DNA from: an uncultured Fodinibius sp.
GTDB lineage: Bacteria > Bacteroidota > Rhodothermia > Balneolales > Balneolaceae
NCBI GenBank assembly: GCA_913057775.1
Contig: CAJXOG010000013.1
Span: 1 to 38,542, forward strand
Length of the DNA: 38,542 nt
Direction: 5' to 3'
The translations under genes were made by a program, and so were the position numbers. The notes beneath the pieces were generated by a model, which did not search any database, was not told the DNA's origin, and saw only the letters and a list, made by a program, of their open reading frames with translations. Below, in pieces: positions 25,544-33,990 of this stretch (its first letter is position 1; the number at the start of each line of letters is the position of its first letter).

Positions 25544-26863
25544 TTGAATACCGAAGCAACAGCTCGTTCTATCAGCGTAGAAATACTAATAGATTTTGAA
25601 GATAACGGAGTTCTTGATTATTCCCGTGCCAACAAGCTCGAGAGCCGCGACCGTGCTGAAGTACGCGAGTATGTGCAAAATATTTTAAGACGTCGCTCTT
25701 ACCTCGATTTTCTTATCGATCAGTTTTCGAACGTGAAGATTAATGAGATGAAGTCGAGCTTAAAAAATATTCTGCGTCTCGGCGTTTATGACATGGTATT
25801 TATGGATAGCACTCCCGATTATGCAGCCATCAACGAGTCTGTCGAGATAGCTAAATACAGTCTTGGCTCGCGCACCGGTGATCTTACCAATGCAATACTG
25901 CGCAATCTGCAGCGAGATATTGATGATCTTCCCAAACCCAATTTCGAAGATCGTACGAAATTAGTTGCAACCACCTTTTCGCATCCCGAATGGCTGGTAA
26001 AGCGCTGGACTAATCGTTTTGGCGAACGCGAAGCTTTTAAGCTGATGCAAGCCAACAATAAGCGTCCAAGTTACTACATCCGCGCCAACAATCTGCGTAC
26101 TAAAACGGAGAACTTTAAATTACGAATGACCAAACACGGTATCGAATTTGAAGAAAGTGATTGGCTGCCGGGCTATTTCAAGGTGGATAGTGTTGCGCCT
26201 TTTATTTCGAAAGGCTGGCTGGACAAAGGATTTTGCCAGGTACAGGATATTGCGGCCGGTTTTGCGCCTTACCTTTTGGATCCCCAACCAGAAGAATCCA
26301 TTTATGATCTTTGTGCAGCACCCGGTACCAAAAGTATTTTAATGTCTGATCTGATGAATGGCGAAGGGGATATTTTAGCCGTTGATATTTCTTCGGAACG
26401 ACTTGATAAACTGGCCGAAAGTGCCCTCTCCTATCACGCCGAAAATATTCGTGTTCGTCGTGCAGACGTAACGGAGGTAGAACTTGATGAAACAGATGCT
26501 GTTCTATTGGATGCGCCCTGTACCGGAACAGGCGTACTTAGTAAACGAGCCGACCTACGTTGGCGTCGCGACCAAGATTCTCTTGATAATGCTGTTCAAC
26601 TGCAGTCCGAACTGCTCGATTCTGCTGCAGAAATGGTCAAAAAAGGCGGACGCTTGGTTTACAGCACCTGCTCAATCGAAGAAGAGGAAAATATGGAGCA
26701 GGTGATGAATTTTCTCGACCGACACGAAAACTTTGAGATGAAATCGGTTGAAGGATATGTGCCGGACGAAGTAATCGCTCACGGTGGATTGGCTTACCAG
26801 ACCTTTCCACACAAACACGACTGCGACGGACACTTTGGAGTATTACTAAAGCGTGCGAAATAA
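25544..26863 (+). CDS. rsmB: 16S rRNA m5C967 methyltransferase (RsmB/Sun family)
   Basis: The 439-residue product has an N-terminal NusB-like RNA-binding domain (about 1-140) and a C-terminal SAM-dependent methyltransferase domain. The catalytic pair of Cys residues is Cys326 in DAPCTGTG and Cys376 in YSTCSIEEEEN. The SAM site is near DLCAAPGTKS (about 258-267). It methylates C967 of 16S rRNA in E. coli, and a close paralogue such as a general NOL1/NOP2/Sun enzyme is the alternative. Translation appears to begin at TTG (25544). A hairpin at 26897-26911 probably ends the transcript. Confidence 0.93.
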   Translation: MNTEATARSISVEILIDFEDNGVLDYSRANKLESRDRAEVREYVQNILRRRSYLDFLIDQFSNVKINEMKSSLKNILRLGVYDMVFMDSTPDYAAINESVEIAKYSLGSRTGDLTNAILRNLQRDIDDLPKPNFEDRTKLVATTFSHPEWLVKRWTNRFGEREAFKLMQANNKRPSYYIRANNLRTKTENFKLRMTKHGIEFEESDWLPGYFKVDSVAPFISKGWLDKGFCQVQDIAAGFAPYLLDPQPEESIYDLCAAPGTKSILMSDLMNGEGDILAVDISSERLDKLAESALSYHAENIRVRRADVTEVELDETDAVLLDAPCTGTGVLSKRADLRWRRDQDSLDNAVQLQSELLDSAAEMVKKGGRLVYSTCSIEEEENMEQVMNFLDRHENFEMKSVEGYVPDEVIAHGGLAYQTFPHKHDCDGHFGVLLKRAK

Positions 26864-26896
26864 CCAGTAATTATACAGATCCTGAATCAAGCCTCT

Positions 26897-26911
26897 CCCG
26901 ACCTTTTCGGG
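26897..26911 (+). terminator. Hairpin after rsmB, probable terminator
   Basis: CCCGA (26897-26901) pairs with TCGGG (26907-26911), followed by ATTTTTGGG. It lies 34 bases past the rsmB stop codon. The stem is short and the T-run is brief, so it may be a moderate terminator. Confidence 0.45.
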
Positions 26912-26944
26912 ATTTTTGGGTTGAGATTTCTAAGTTTAATTTCT

Positions 26945-26999
26945 GCTTCCGTAGCTCGCTCACTGAAGCTTTAGCGTAGGAGAGTTCTGCTACGGAAGC
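26945..26999. repeat. Long inverted repeat in the rsmB-valS gap, possible terminator
   Basis: GCTTCCGTAGC (26945-26955) pairs with GCTACGGAAGC (26989-26999), 11 perfect base pairs. The 33-base insert holds further partly complementary pieces (CACTGAAGCTTTAGCG). TTTTTTATT follows the right arm, so on the plus strand it would work as a strong terminator. The arms recall interspersed hairpin repeats in other genomes (GAAGCTTTAGCGTAGGAG-like). Confidence 0.65.
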
Positions 27000-27077
27000 T
27001 TTTTTATTCCTATTCTATTTCAATTTATCTTTTACACCCGACCTTAATTCCCACTCTACATCTTCTTTCCTTTTTCG

Positions 27078-27085
27078 TATCTTTG
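27078..27085 (+). promoter_or_regulatory. Bacteroidota-type -7 promoter element before valS
   Basis: TATCTTTG matches the TAnnTTTG consensus of the Bacteroidota housekeeping sigma factor and is followed by CGACTAAAT. It is 48 bases before the valS start. No clear TTTG -33 element is visible upstream, although T-rich sequence precedes it. Confidence 0.6.
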
Positions 27086-27133
27086 CGACTAAATTAGCGA
27101 TAACCGGAACCTGTAAAACGAGCTTTTAGAATT

Positions 27134-29836
27134 TTGGATAAACCCACGGCTTCTCAAAACATCCCAAAACATTTTGATCCCGGCAGTATCGAAGATAAAT
27201 GGTACAGCTTCTGGGAGGATAACGGTTTTTTTCACTCCGAGCCAGACGACCGCGAATCATATACGGTCGTCATACCGCCACCTAACGTTACGGGCGTTCT
27301 GCATATGGGACACATGCTTAACAATACCATACAGGATGTACTGGTACGTCGGGCTCGCATGCAGGGCAAAAACGCCTGCTGGGTTCCGGGAACAGATCAC
27401 GCCTCCATTGCTACCGAAGCCAAAGTGGTGCAAAAACTGCGCAAAGAAGGCATCACCAAAGCAGACCTCACGCGAGAAGAATTTTTAGAACACGCCTGGG
27501 ACTGGACCGATGAGCACGGTGGTATTATCCTGCAACAGCTGCGCAAGCTTGGGGCTTCCTGCGACTGGGAACGAACACGATTTACCCTCGAAGAAGATTT
27601 ATATGAAGCGGTCGTTGATTGCTTTATCGAACTTTACGAACGCGGCTATATTTATCGCGGCAAACGGATGATCAACTGGGATCCGGAAGCCCAAACTGCC
27701 CTTTCTGATGAGGAAGTCATTCACCGTGAGGAGACGTCAAAACTCTATCACGTACGCTACAGAATTAAAGACAGCGACGAGTGGGTTACGATTGCAACCA
27801 CCCGTCCCGAGACCATTCTGGCTGATACGGCCGTTTGCGTGCATCCTGATGATGAACGTTACCAGGAGCTGATCGGTAAAACAGCTATTATCCCTGTTGT
27901 GGAGCGCGAAGTTCCTATTATTGCGGATGAGTACGTTGATATGGAGTACGGAACCGGTTGTCTGAAAATTACGCCGGCTCACGATGAAAATGATTATCAA
28001 ATCGGACAAAAGCATGAGCTGGAAATTATTGACATGCTCAATCCCGATGGTACGCTGAGTAAAGCAGCCGAGCATTACATCGGGGAAGATCGCTTTGATG
28101 CTCGTGAACTGATCATCAAAGACCTGGAAAAGAGTGATCAGCTGGTTGATATTGAAGAAATGCAAAATAAGATTGGTTATTCTGAGCGGACTGATGCGAT
28201 CATTGAACCGCGTCTTTCGCTGCAGTGGTTTTGCAAGATGGATGAGCTGGCCAAGCCTGCTCACGAAAATGTGATGAATGATAACATTGAGTTCCATCCC
28301 TCAAAGTTTAAGAATTCCTACAACCACTGGATGGAAAACATCCGCGACTGGTGTATCTCGCGTCAGCTTTGGTGGGGACAGCGCATTCCTGCTTGGTATT
28401 ACGGCGACGGAAAGAATGATTACGTCGTAGCCAAAACGGAAGAGGAAGCCATTGAAAAAGCACGCGAAAAGTCGGGTAATGATGATTTAATAGCCAACGA
28501 CATTCGTCAGGATGAGGATGTGCTTGATACTTGGTTTTCATCCTGGCTGTGGCCCATTACGGTCTTTGATCCGGACTTTATCCGCACCGGCGAACCCAAT
28601 GAAGATCTTGAATATTACTATCCTACGCAGGATTTGGTTACTGCCCCGGAGATCATGTTTTTCTGGGTCGCTCGCATGATCATGTCCGGCTATGAATTTA
28701 TGGATGAAAAACCATTTAGCAATGTCTATTACACCGGTATCGTCCGTGATAGTCAGCGGCGGAAGATGTCGAAGTCGTTGGGTAATTCTCCTGATCCCAT
28801 CAGGCTCATGGAAGAATACGGAACCGACGGCGTACGCGTTGGAATGCTGTTTTCATCACCTGCCGGCAACGATCTTCTTTTTGAAGAACAACTGTGTGAA
28901 CAGGGTCGCAATTTTGCCAATAAAATCTGGAATGCGTTCCGATTCCTGTCGATGAATCGTACCGAAGAAACACAGCTTAAAGATTCTCTTGAAATTGATG
29001 AAGATAACCTCGTTGATCGCTGGATGTTCTCTCGTCTGCACGAGACGATTGACGCCATCAACAAGGATATGGAAAACTTCCGTATCAACGAGGCACTGCA
29101 CAAAATTTATTCACTGATCTGGGATGATTTCTGTGACTGGTATATCGAACTGATTAAGGCCGACGAACAGGGCGCAAGTATTCCCGAAGATCGTCTGTCG
29201 CGCGGATTTAATTTCTTTGAACAGCTGATGAAACTGTTACATCCTTTTATGCCATTTATTACCGAGGAAATATGGCAGCTTATCCGTGATAGGGATACTG
29301 AGGAAGCTATGATTGTGGCCTCATGGCCTGAATTTGAAGAAAGTTCTGTTTCTGAATCAGATCAAGCACTTTTTGAGTCTATTCAAAAAATGATCTCCGC
29401 TATTCGAAATATCCGGGCTGAATTCAACCTTAATCCCAATGATGATATCGACTTGCTTATTAAGGCCAAGAATGAAGAAACGGCCAATGCATTAAATAAT
29501 AACGAGTGGATCTTCCGCAAGCTTCAGTCCATCGATTCGTTTGAAGTATCAGCTGACTTAGAAAAACCCGAAACATCAGCATCAGCTGTGATTGAAGGTA
29601 CCGAGCTTTTCGTACCGCTGGAAGGACTCATCGATCTGGATAAAGAACGCAAGCGCATTCAGAAAGAAATTGATCGCCTCGAAGGATTTTTAAAATCAAT
29701 CGAAGGCAAACTAAATAATGATGGCTTCGTTAATAATGCCCCCGAAGATGTGGTGCAAAAAGAGCGGGATAAAAAAGAAGACACGGAAACAAATCTCGAA
29801 AAACTGCGCGAAATTTTAGAAGAACTTGATTCCTAA
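27134..29836 (+). CDS. valS: Valyl-tRNA synthetase
   Basis: Charges tRNA-Val in the cytoplasm. The 900-residue class I synthetase has HMGH (57-60) in PPPNVTGVLHMGHML and KMSKS (544-548) in RRKMSKSLGN. An editing domain lies between them (with TTRPETILADTAVC at about 222). An anticodon-binding region and a C-terminal coiled coil (about 845-898, rich in Lys/Glu/Leu) follow, as usual for ValRS. Translation appears to start at TTG (27134), because the first ATG codons lie inside the conserved N-terminal segment. It is preceded by a TAnnTTTG promoter and followed by a hairpin-rich spacer. Confidence 0.97.
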   Translation: MDKPTASQNIPKHFDPGSIEDKWYSFWEDNGFFHSEPDDRESYTVVIPPPNVTGVLHMGHMLNNTIQDVLVRRARMQGKNACWVPGTDHASIATEAKVVQKLRKEGITKADLTREEFLEHAWDWTDEHGGIILQQLRKLGASCDWERTRFTLEEDLYEAVVDCFIELYERGYIYRGKRMINWDPEAQTALSDEEVIHREETSKLYHVRYRIKDSDEWVTIATTRPETILADTAVCVHPDDERYQELIGKTAIIPVVEREVPIIADEYVDMEYGTGCLKITPAHDENDYQIGQKHELEIIDMLNPDGTLSKAAEHYIGEDRFDARELIIKDLEKSDQLVDIEEMQNKIGYSERTDAIIEPRLSLQWFCKMDELAKPAHENVMNDNIEFHPSKFKNSYNHWMENIRDWCISRQLWWGQRIPAWYYGDGKNDYVVAKTEEEAIEKAREKSGNDDLIANDIRQDEDVLDTWFSSWLWPITVFDPDFIRTGEPNEDLEYYYPTQDLVTAPEIMFFWVARMIMSGYEFMDEKPFSNVYYTGIVRDSQRRKMSKSLGNSPDPIRLMEEYGTDGVRVGMLFSSPAGNDLLFEEQLCEQGRNFANKIWNAFRFLSMNRTEETQLKDSLEIDEDNLVDRWMFSRLHETIDAINKDMENFRINEALHKIYSLIWDDFCDWYIELIKADEQGASIPEDRLSRGFNFFEQLMKLLHPFMPFITEEIWQLIRDRDTEEAMIVASWPEFEESSVSESDQALFESIQKMISAIRNIRAEFNLNPNDDIDLLIKAKNEETANALNNNEWIFRKLQSIDSFEVSADLEKPETSASAVIEGTELFVPLEGLIDLDKERKRIQKEIDRLEGFLKSIEGKLNNDGFVNNAPEDVVQKERDKKEDTETNLEKLREILEELDS

Positions 29837-29846
29837 CATCCCCCAC

Positions 29847-29925
29847 CCCGATTCTCGGGACACCCCCTTCGCAGGGGAACTTTAAAATCCCTCCTTGAGG
29901 AGGATGACTCCGCTTTTACGGAGTC
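29847..29925. repeat. Array of four short hairpins after valS
   Basis: Four consecutive perfect stem-loops are packed into 79 bases: CCCGA/TCGGG (29847-29859), CCCCT/AGGGG (29864-29877), CCTCC/GGAGG (29890-29903) and GACTCCG/CGGAGTC (29906-29925). No clear T-run follows. The block is GC-rich within an AT-rich region. Similar palindromic units occur as interspersed repeats in many bacteria, so a REP-like mobile or mRNA-stabilising element is likely. Confidence 0.65.
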
Positions 29926-29964
29926 GGGAGGTATAATAACAACAAGATATTATTTTAGTATTTT

Positions 29965-32229
29965 ATGCCGAAAGAACCGGACTTTATACACGACTTAAAC
30001 GAGCAACAAAAACGCGCCGTACGTCACGGTGAAGGTCCCCTATTGATTGTGGCCGGGGCCGGTAGTGGTAAGACGCGTGTTCTTACCTATCGTATCGCTT
30101 ATCTGATACATCAAAACATGGCGGCACCCAATGAAATTCTTGCGCTTACTTTCACCAACAAGGCTGCCAAAGAAATGCAGGACCGGATTTATCAGTTGAT
30201 TGGAGAAGAAGCCAAGCGCCTGTGGATGGGGACTTTTCACTCGGTATTTTCGAAAATTCTTCGGTATGAAGCTGAGAAAATTGGTTTTAGCTCCGATTAT
30301 TCTATTTATGATACGGAGGATTCTAAGAATGCTATCAAACAGATTTTGCGGGAAAACAACTACGATCCCAAAGAGATAAAGCCGCGCATTCTGCAGCGGC
30401 GTATCAGTGATGCCAAAAACGAGCTCATCAATCCAGATCATTACAGTGAAAAATTTATCCACAGCACGCTTGATGACATCACTGCAAAGATCTACAGAAT
30501 TTATGTAGAGCGGCTCAAGCATAATAACGCCATGGACTTTGATGATTTGCTCATCAAGCCCATCGAGCTATTTGATCAATATCCCGAGGTGCTCGAAAAG
30601 TACCAGGATCGCTTCAAATACATCATGATTGATGAGTACCAAGATACCAATCACGCCCAATATAAGGTCACTAATATGTTGGCCAACAAGTACGAAAATT
30701 TATGTGTAGTCGGTGATGATGCGCAATCTATTTACTCATTCCGAGGAGCCGATATCAGCAATATTCTGGATTTCAAAAGTGATTATGAAGAGGCGGTTGA
30801 AATTCCGCTCGAGCAGAACTATCGCTCGACCAAAGCCATTTTGAAAGCTGCCGATTCTATTATCAAAAATAACAATAAGCAGCTCGAAAAAACGTTGTGG
30901 ACGGATAATGATATGGGTGATACCATCACCGTTCTCGATAATTATGATGAACGTGACGAAGCAAACCGTGTAGCGAATTATATCCAGGATTTGAAGATGC
31001 GCAAAGGATATGACTACAACGACTTTGCCATCCTGTATCGCACAAATTACCAGAGTCGCGTTTTTGAGGAAACCTTCCGAAGAAAAGGAATTACCTATCA
31101 GCTGGTAGGCGGTCTCTCTTTCTATCAACGCAAGGAAATTAAGGACGTGCTGGCATATTTAACACTGCTCATAAATCCCGATGACGACACGAACTTAATG
31201 CGTATCATCAATGAACCATCGCGTGGAATCGGGCAAAAATCGCTATCCGATTTGATGAATCGTGCACGGCAGACCGGCCAATCACTCTGGCGCATACTCG
31301 AAAATGTGGAAGAGGTCGATGTTTATAAACCGGCTGAAAATAGCGTTAAGGATTTTGTCCGCATGATCAACAGTTTAAAACAGGAGCTTGCCAGTGGAAC
31401 GAGCTTGGTTCAAGTAACAAAACAACTGCTGGATGAGTCTGGCTACATGAAATCACTGGTGGAGGAAAATTCTCCGAAGTCAATGACACGACGCGAGAAT
31501 ATCCTAGAGCTTCAAAACGCTATTTCCTATTTTGAGAAAAACAATAACAATGCCACGCTTAGCTCTTTTCTTCAGGAAATAAGTCTGATTACCGACACCG
31601 ATAAATACGATGAAGATAAGCCGGCCGTTACCATGATGACGGTGCACGCAGCCAAAGGACTTGAGTTTCCTGTTGTATTTATTGTGGGACTCGAAGAAGA
31701 GCTTTTCCCTGTGGGCAGCCGCAATAACGAAGATGTCAATATCGAGGAAGAACGACGGCTGTTCTACGTAGCTATTACCCGCGCAGAAAAAGAACTGTAT
31801 TTCAGTCACTGCCGCAGCCGCTACAAATATGGTGAAGAGCAGCGCAAAACGAGATCACGATTTTTGGATGAAGTAAGTTCTGACGTGGTACGCACTGAAA
31901 CAGGGTCATCCATTGATCAGGATAAAAACAGATTCTCTGATAACAAAAATGGTAACAGTTCTAACAATGGCAATACAAGGGTAGAGTACGATTGGAAAAA
32001 ACCGCTGTATGACAAAAATAATCGCTCATCACATACGCAGATCCACTATGATAACCCGGATGAGGATCCTTTTCAGGTTGGAGCAAAGGTTGTTCACAAT
32101 GTTTTTGGACCAGGGAAAATCATTAGTCGCAGCGGAAAAGGTGAAAGAACCAAAGTTGTTGTATTTTTTAAAGAACGAGGACGGAAAACATTGATGCTCC
32201 GTGCCGCAAAAATGCAGGTTGTCGGATAA
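29965..32229 (+). CDS. UvrD/PcrA-type ATP-dependent DNA helicase
   Basis: A 754-residue superfamily 1A 3'-5' helicase. Walker A is GAGSGKT (31-37), and Walker B is in IMIDEYQDTNHAQY. Later motifs are DDAQSIYSFRGAD (motif III), QNYRST (motif IV), VHAAKGLEFPVVF (motif V) and RRLFYVAITRAEKEL (motif VI). The last 60 residues form a small beta domain (VGAKVVHNVFGPGKIIS), the Tudor-like tail of PcrA that binds RNA polymerase. It should act in nucleotide-excision repair and replication-conflict resolution. UvrD and PcrA cannot be told apart by eye. The adjacent valS and outer-membrane genes give no further context. Confidence 0.94.
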   Translation: MPKEPDFIHDLNEQQKRAVRHGEGPLLIVAGAGSGKTRVLTYRIAYLIHQNMAAPNEILALTFTNKAAKEMQDRIYQLIGEEAKRLWMGTFHSVFSKILRYEAEKIGFSSDYSIYDTEDSKNAIKQILRENNYDPKEIKPRILQRRISDAKNELINPDHYSEKFIHSTLDDITAKIYRIYVERLKHNNAMDFDDLLIKPIELFDQYPEVLEKYQDRFKYIMIDEYQDTNHAQYKVTNMLANKYENLCVVGDDAQSIYSFRGADISNILDFKSDYEEAVEIPLEQNYRSTKAILKAADSIIKNNNKQLEKTLWTDNDMGDTITVLDNYDERDEANRVANYIQDLKMRKGYDYNDFAILYRTNYQSRVFEETFRRKGITYQLVGGLSFYQRKEIKDVLAYLTLLINPDDDTNLMRIINEPSRGIGQKSLSDLMNRARQTGQSLWRILENVEEVDVYKPAENSVKDFVRMINSLKQELASGTSLVQVTKQLLDESGYMKSLVEENSPKSMTRRENILELQNAISYFEKNNNNATLSSFLQEISLITDTDKYDEDKPAVTMMTVHAAKGLEFPVVFIVGLEEELFPVGSRNNEDVNIEEERRLFYVAITRAEKELYFSHCRSRYKYGEEQRKTRSRFLDEVSSDVVRTETGSSIDQDKNRFSDNKNGNSSNNGNTRVEYDWKKPLYDKNNRSSHTQIHYDNPDEDPFQVGAKVVHNVFGPGKIISRSGKGERTKVVVFFKERGRKTLMLRAAKMQVVG

Positions 32230-32260
32230 TAGATTTGGCGCCGACACATAGGTTCACCAA

Positions 32261-33826
32261 ATGAAAAACACAGTTTTTTACGGTTTAAATTTTAGATTTA
32301 CTACCCAAATAGCTGTAGCTATACTGCTATTTATATTTTGTAGTATTTCTATTCCCCTGCAAGCACAACCCGTGATTAATGCCCAAAATACTGCTCTGGG
32401 TGGTGGAGGTACGGCCTACCTATCCGGCAATGAAGCATTGTTTTGGAATCCGGCAAACTTGGCTATCAATGACCGACACGGCACTATCCATATAAATCTG
32501 GGAGAGACCGGTATTGTATACGAACCCGTTCTATCTTCGGATGTAGCCGGTGAGCAGTTTTTCAACTTTACCGACAGTTATTTTCCCTATGAATTGGGTG
32601 CAGTGGATATTACTCCAATACAACGCCAAACGATCATTGACGAAAATTATCCCCGGAACCGGTTAGTATCTCAGCATCAAACACGGACAGATGTTATGCT
32701 GGGAGGTATTTCGTGGTATCGAGGCGACGAAACGTTTTCTTTGGCCGCAAGGGCGCGCTACGCTTCCCGCATTGAAGTTGGCAGAGGTTGGTATTCAGAT
32801 GAGTATGTTCAGCAAGATAACCAACAGCTTCGCGACTTTACCCTGGATCAGCATATCAGCAAAAATATTGAAATTGCAATGGGTTACGGACGCGAGTTCA
32901 CCTTCCTTGAAGGACTATTTTCTCGATTGAGCAAGTTGTATGTAGGTATTTCCCCAAAATTTATAATTGCTGGCCCCAGTTTCAGTGCCACTCATCATGG
33001 CCAGCAACAACGGTCCGATGTGGATACTCAAGCCCAATATGTAACCGAATTTTCGTATCAATCCTCCGGTGAGTATACGCGAATGACCAGAGACTACTTA
33101 TCATCAGGAAATACGCAAACCGCCATCAATAACAATCTAAATAAAAAGTTCAATTTCGAACCTACCGGCTATGGTGCGGCTTTTGATTTTGGACTTACAT
33201 ACCTCATTCCTATTGGCAGTGACCTTCATGTTATTGAGAATAATCCCAAAAAATCAGTAGTGGGGAAATCGCTGAGGATTGCCATCTCTTTTAATGATAT
33301 TGGAATGATCCGGTACACAGAACAACCACTTTCTTTTTCTGCTCCAGACGATACTATGCAAATCGGTCGTGAATTCCCCAAGGAATCAATGTTTATAGGA
33401 TCCGGTGGCCAGTATCTAACGTATTTTGATGAAGCATTCGAGGTTACCAACCCATTTGAACAAGCTCAAAATCCGAGCGAAAAAACATTTTCAGCTCCTA
33501 CTCCGGCTTCACTAAATGGTGGCATAATGCTGGATCTCGAAAGAATTAAATTTATGGGCGACCTGACTCTCGGATTAAATAATACAGCCCTAACTAACAC
33601 CAAACTGGCAATGCACCTGGGTATGGAGGTCCGGCCAATTAGAAAAATTCCCCTTCGAATGGGAACCAGATTGGCAGCCGGATTACCTGCACACGTTGGA
33701 ATAGGCACCGGCTATGAAAGTCGTTATTGGGATTTTAATGTAGGAACACAGATCATTTTTCGCTCTCATTCCTTAACCAAAGAATTAGTGGGAGGAGCGT
33801 TTGTGGGTATTCAGCTCCATCTATAA
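32261..33826 (+). CDS. Outer-membrane beta-barrel protein (PorV/TraF-like)
   Basis: A 521-residue protein with a signal peptide (1-36, ending in Leu-Gln-Ala-Gln) and then the motif NTALGGGGTAYLSGNEALFWNPANLA. A Gly-rich opening that names Asn-Pro-Ala-Asn-Leu is shared by FadL-like and PorV/TraF-type barrels of Bacteroidota. The remainder is rich in aromatic and alternating residues expected of transmembrane beta-strands, and the protein ends in Val-Gly-Ile-Gln-Leu-His-Leu, with an aromatic-poor tail. Its cargo is unknown. It starts 31 bases after the helicase stop, but the functions are unrelated. The family is assigned only by pattern. Confidence 0.7.
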   Translation: MKNTVFYGLNFRFTTQIAVAILLFIFCSISIPLQAQPVINAQNTALGGGGTAYLSGNEALFWNPANLAINDRHGTIHINLGETGIVYEPVLSSDVAGEQFFNFTDSYFPYELGAVDITPIQRQTIIDENYPRNRLVSQHQTRTDVMLGGISWYRGDETFSLAARARYASRIEVGRGWYSDEYVQQDNQQLRDFTLDQHISKNIEIAMGYGREFTFLEGLFSRLSKLYVGISPKFIIAGPSFSATHHGQQQRSDVDTQAQYVTEFSYQSSGEYTRMTRDYLSSGNTQTAINNNLNKKFNFEPTGYGAAFDFGLTYLIPIGSDLHVIENNPKKSVVGKSLRIAISFNDIGMIRYTEQPLSFSAPDDTMQIGREFPKESMFIGSGGQYLTYFDEAFEVTNPFEQAQNPSEKTFSAPTPASLNGGIMLDLERIKFMGDLTLGLNNTALTNTKLAMHLGMEVRPIRKIPLRMGTRLAAGLPAHVGIGTGYESRYWDFNVGTQIIFRSHSLTKELVGGAFVGIQLHL

Positions 33827-33990
33827 TCGAGGACATTTCTGTCAAGCTGTCAAGGTCATTCTCAATTAAGAGCTCAAGTTGCTATTTTGCCAGTAAATAT
33901 GACTAATTGGTAGTTTGAATAAAGTTGGCTCTTTATTTGCATCAATGTAATACAACAAAGAAAAAAATATAGATTTAAATAATTGCATAT

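Noticed and set aside
27737-28297. A 186-codon open frame on the minus strand inside valS
   Set aside because: It lies entirely antisense to a strongly conserved coding region; its composition (many Ile, Phe, Asn, His) is what the reverse complement of valS codons gives, and no domain is recognisable.
30040-30522. A 160-codon minus-strand frame inside the helicase gene
   Set aside because: It is an antisense shadow of conserved helicase motifs and has no family features of its own.
33914-33939. TTTG and TTTATTTG before lon as a Bacteroidota promoter
   Set aside because: The spacing (14 bases) and the first bases of the second element do not fit the TTTG-N19-TAnnTTTG pattern.
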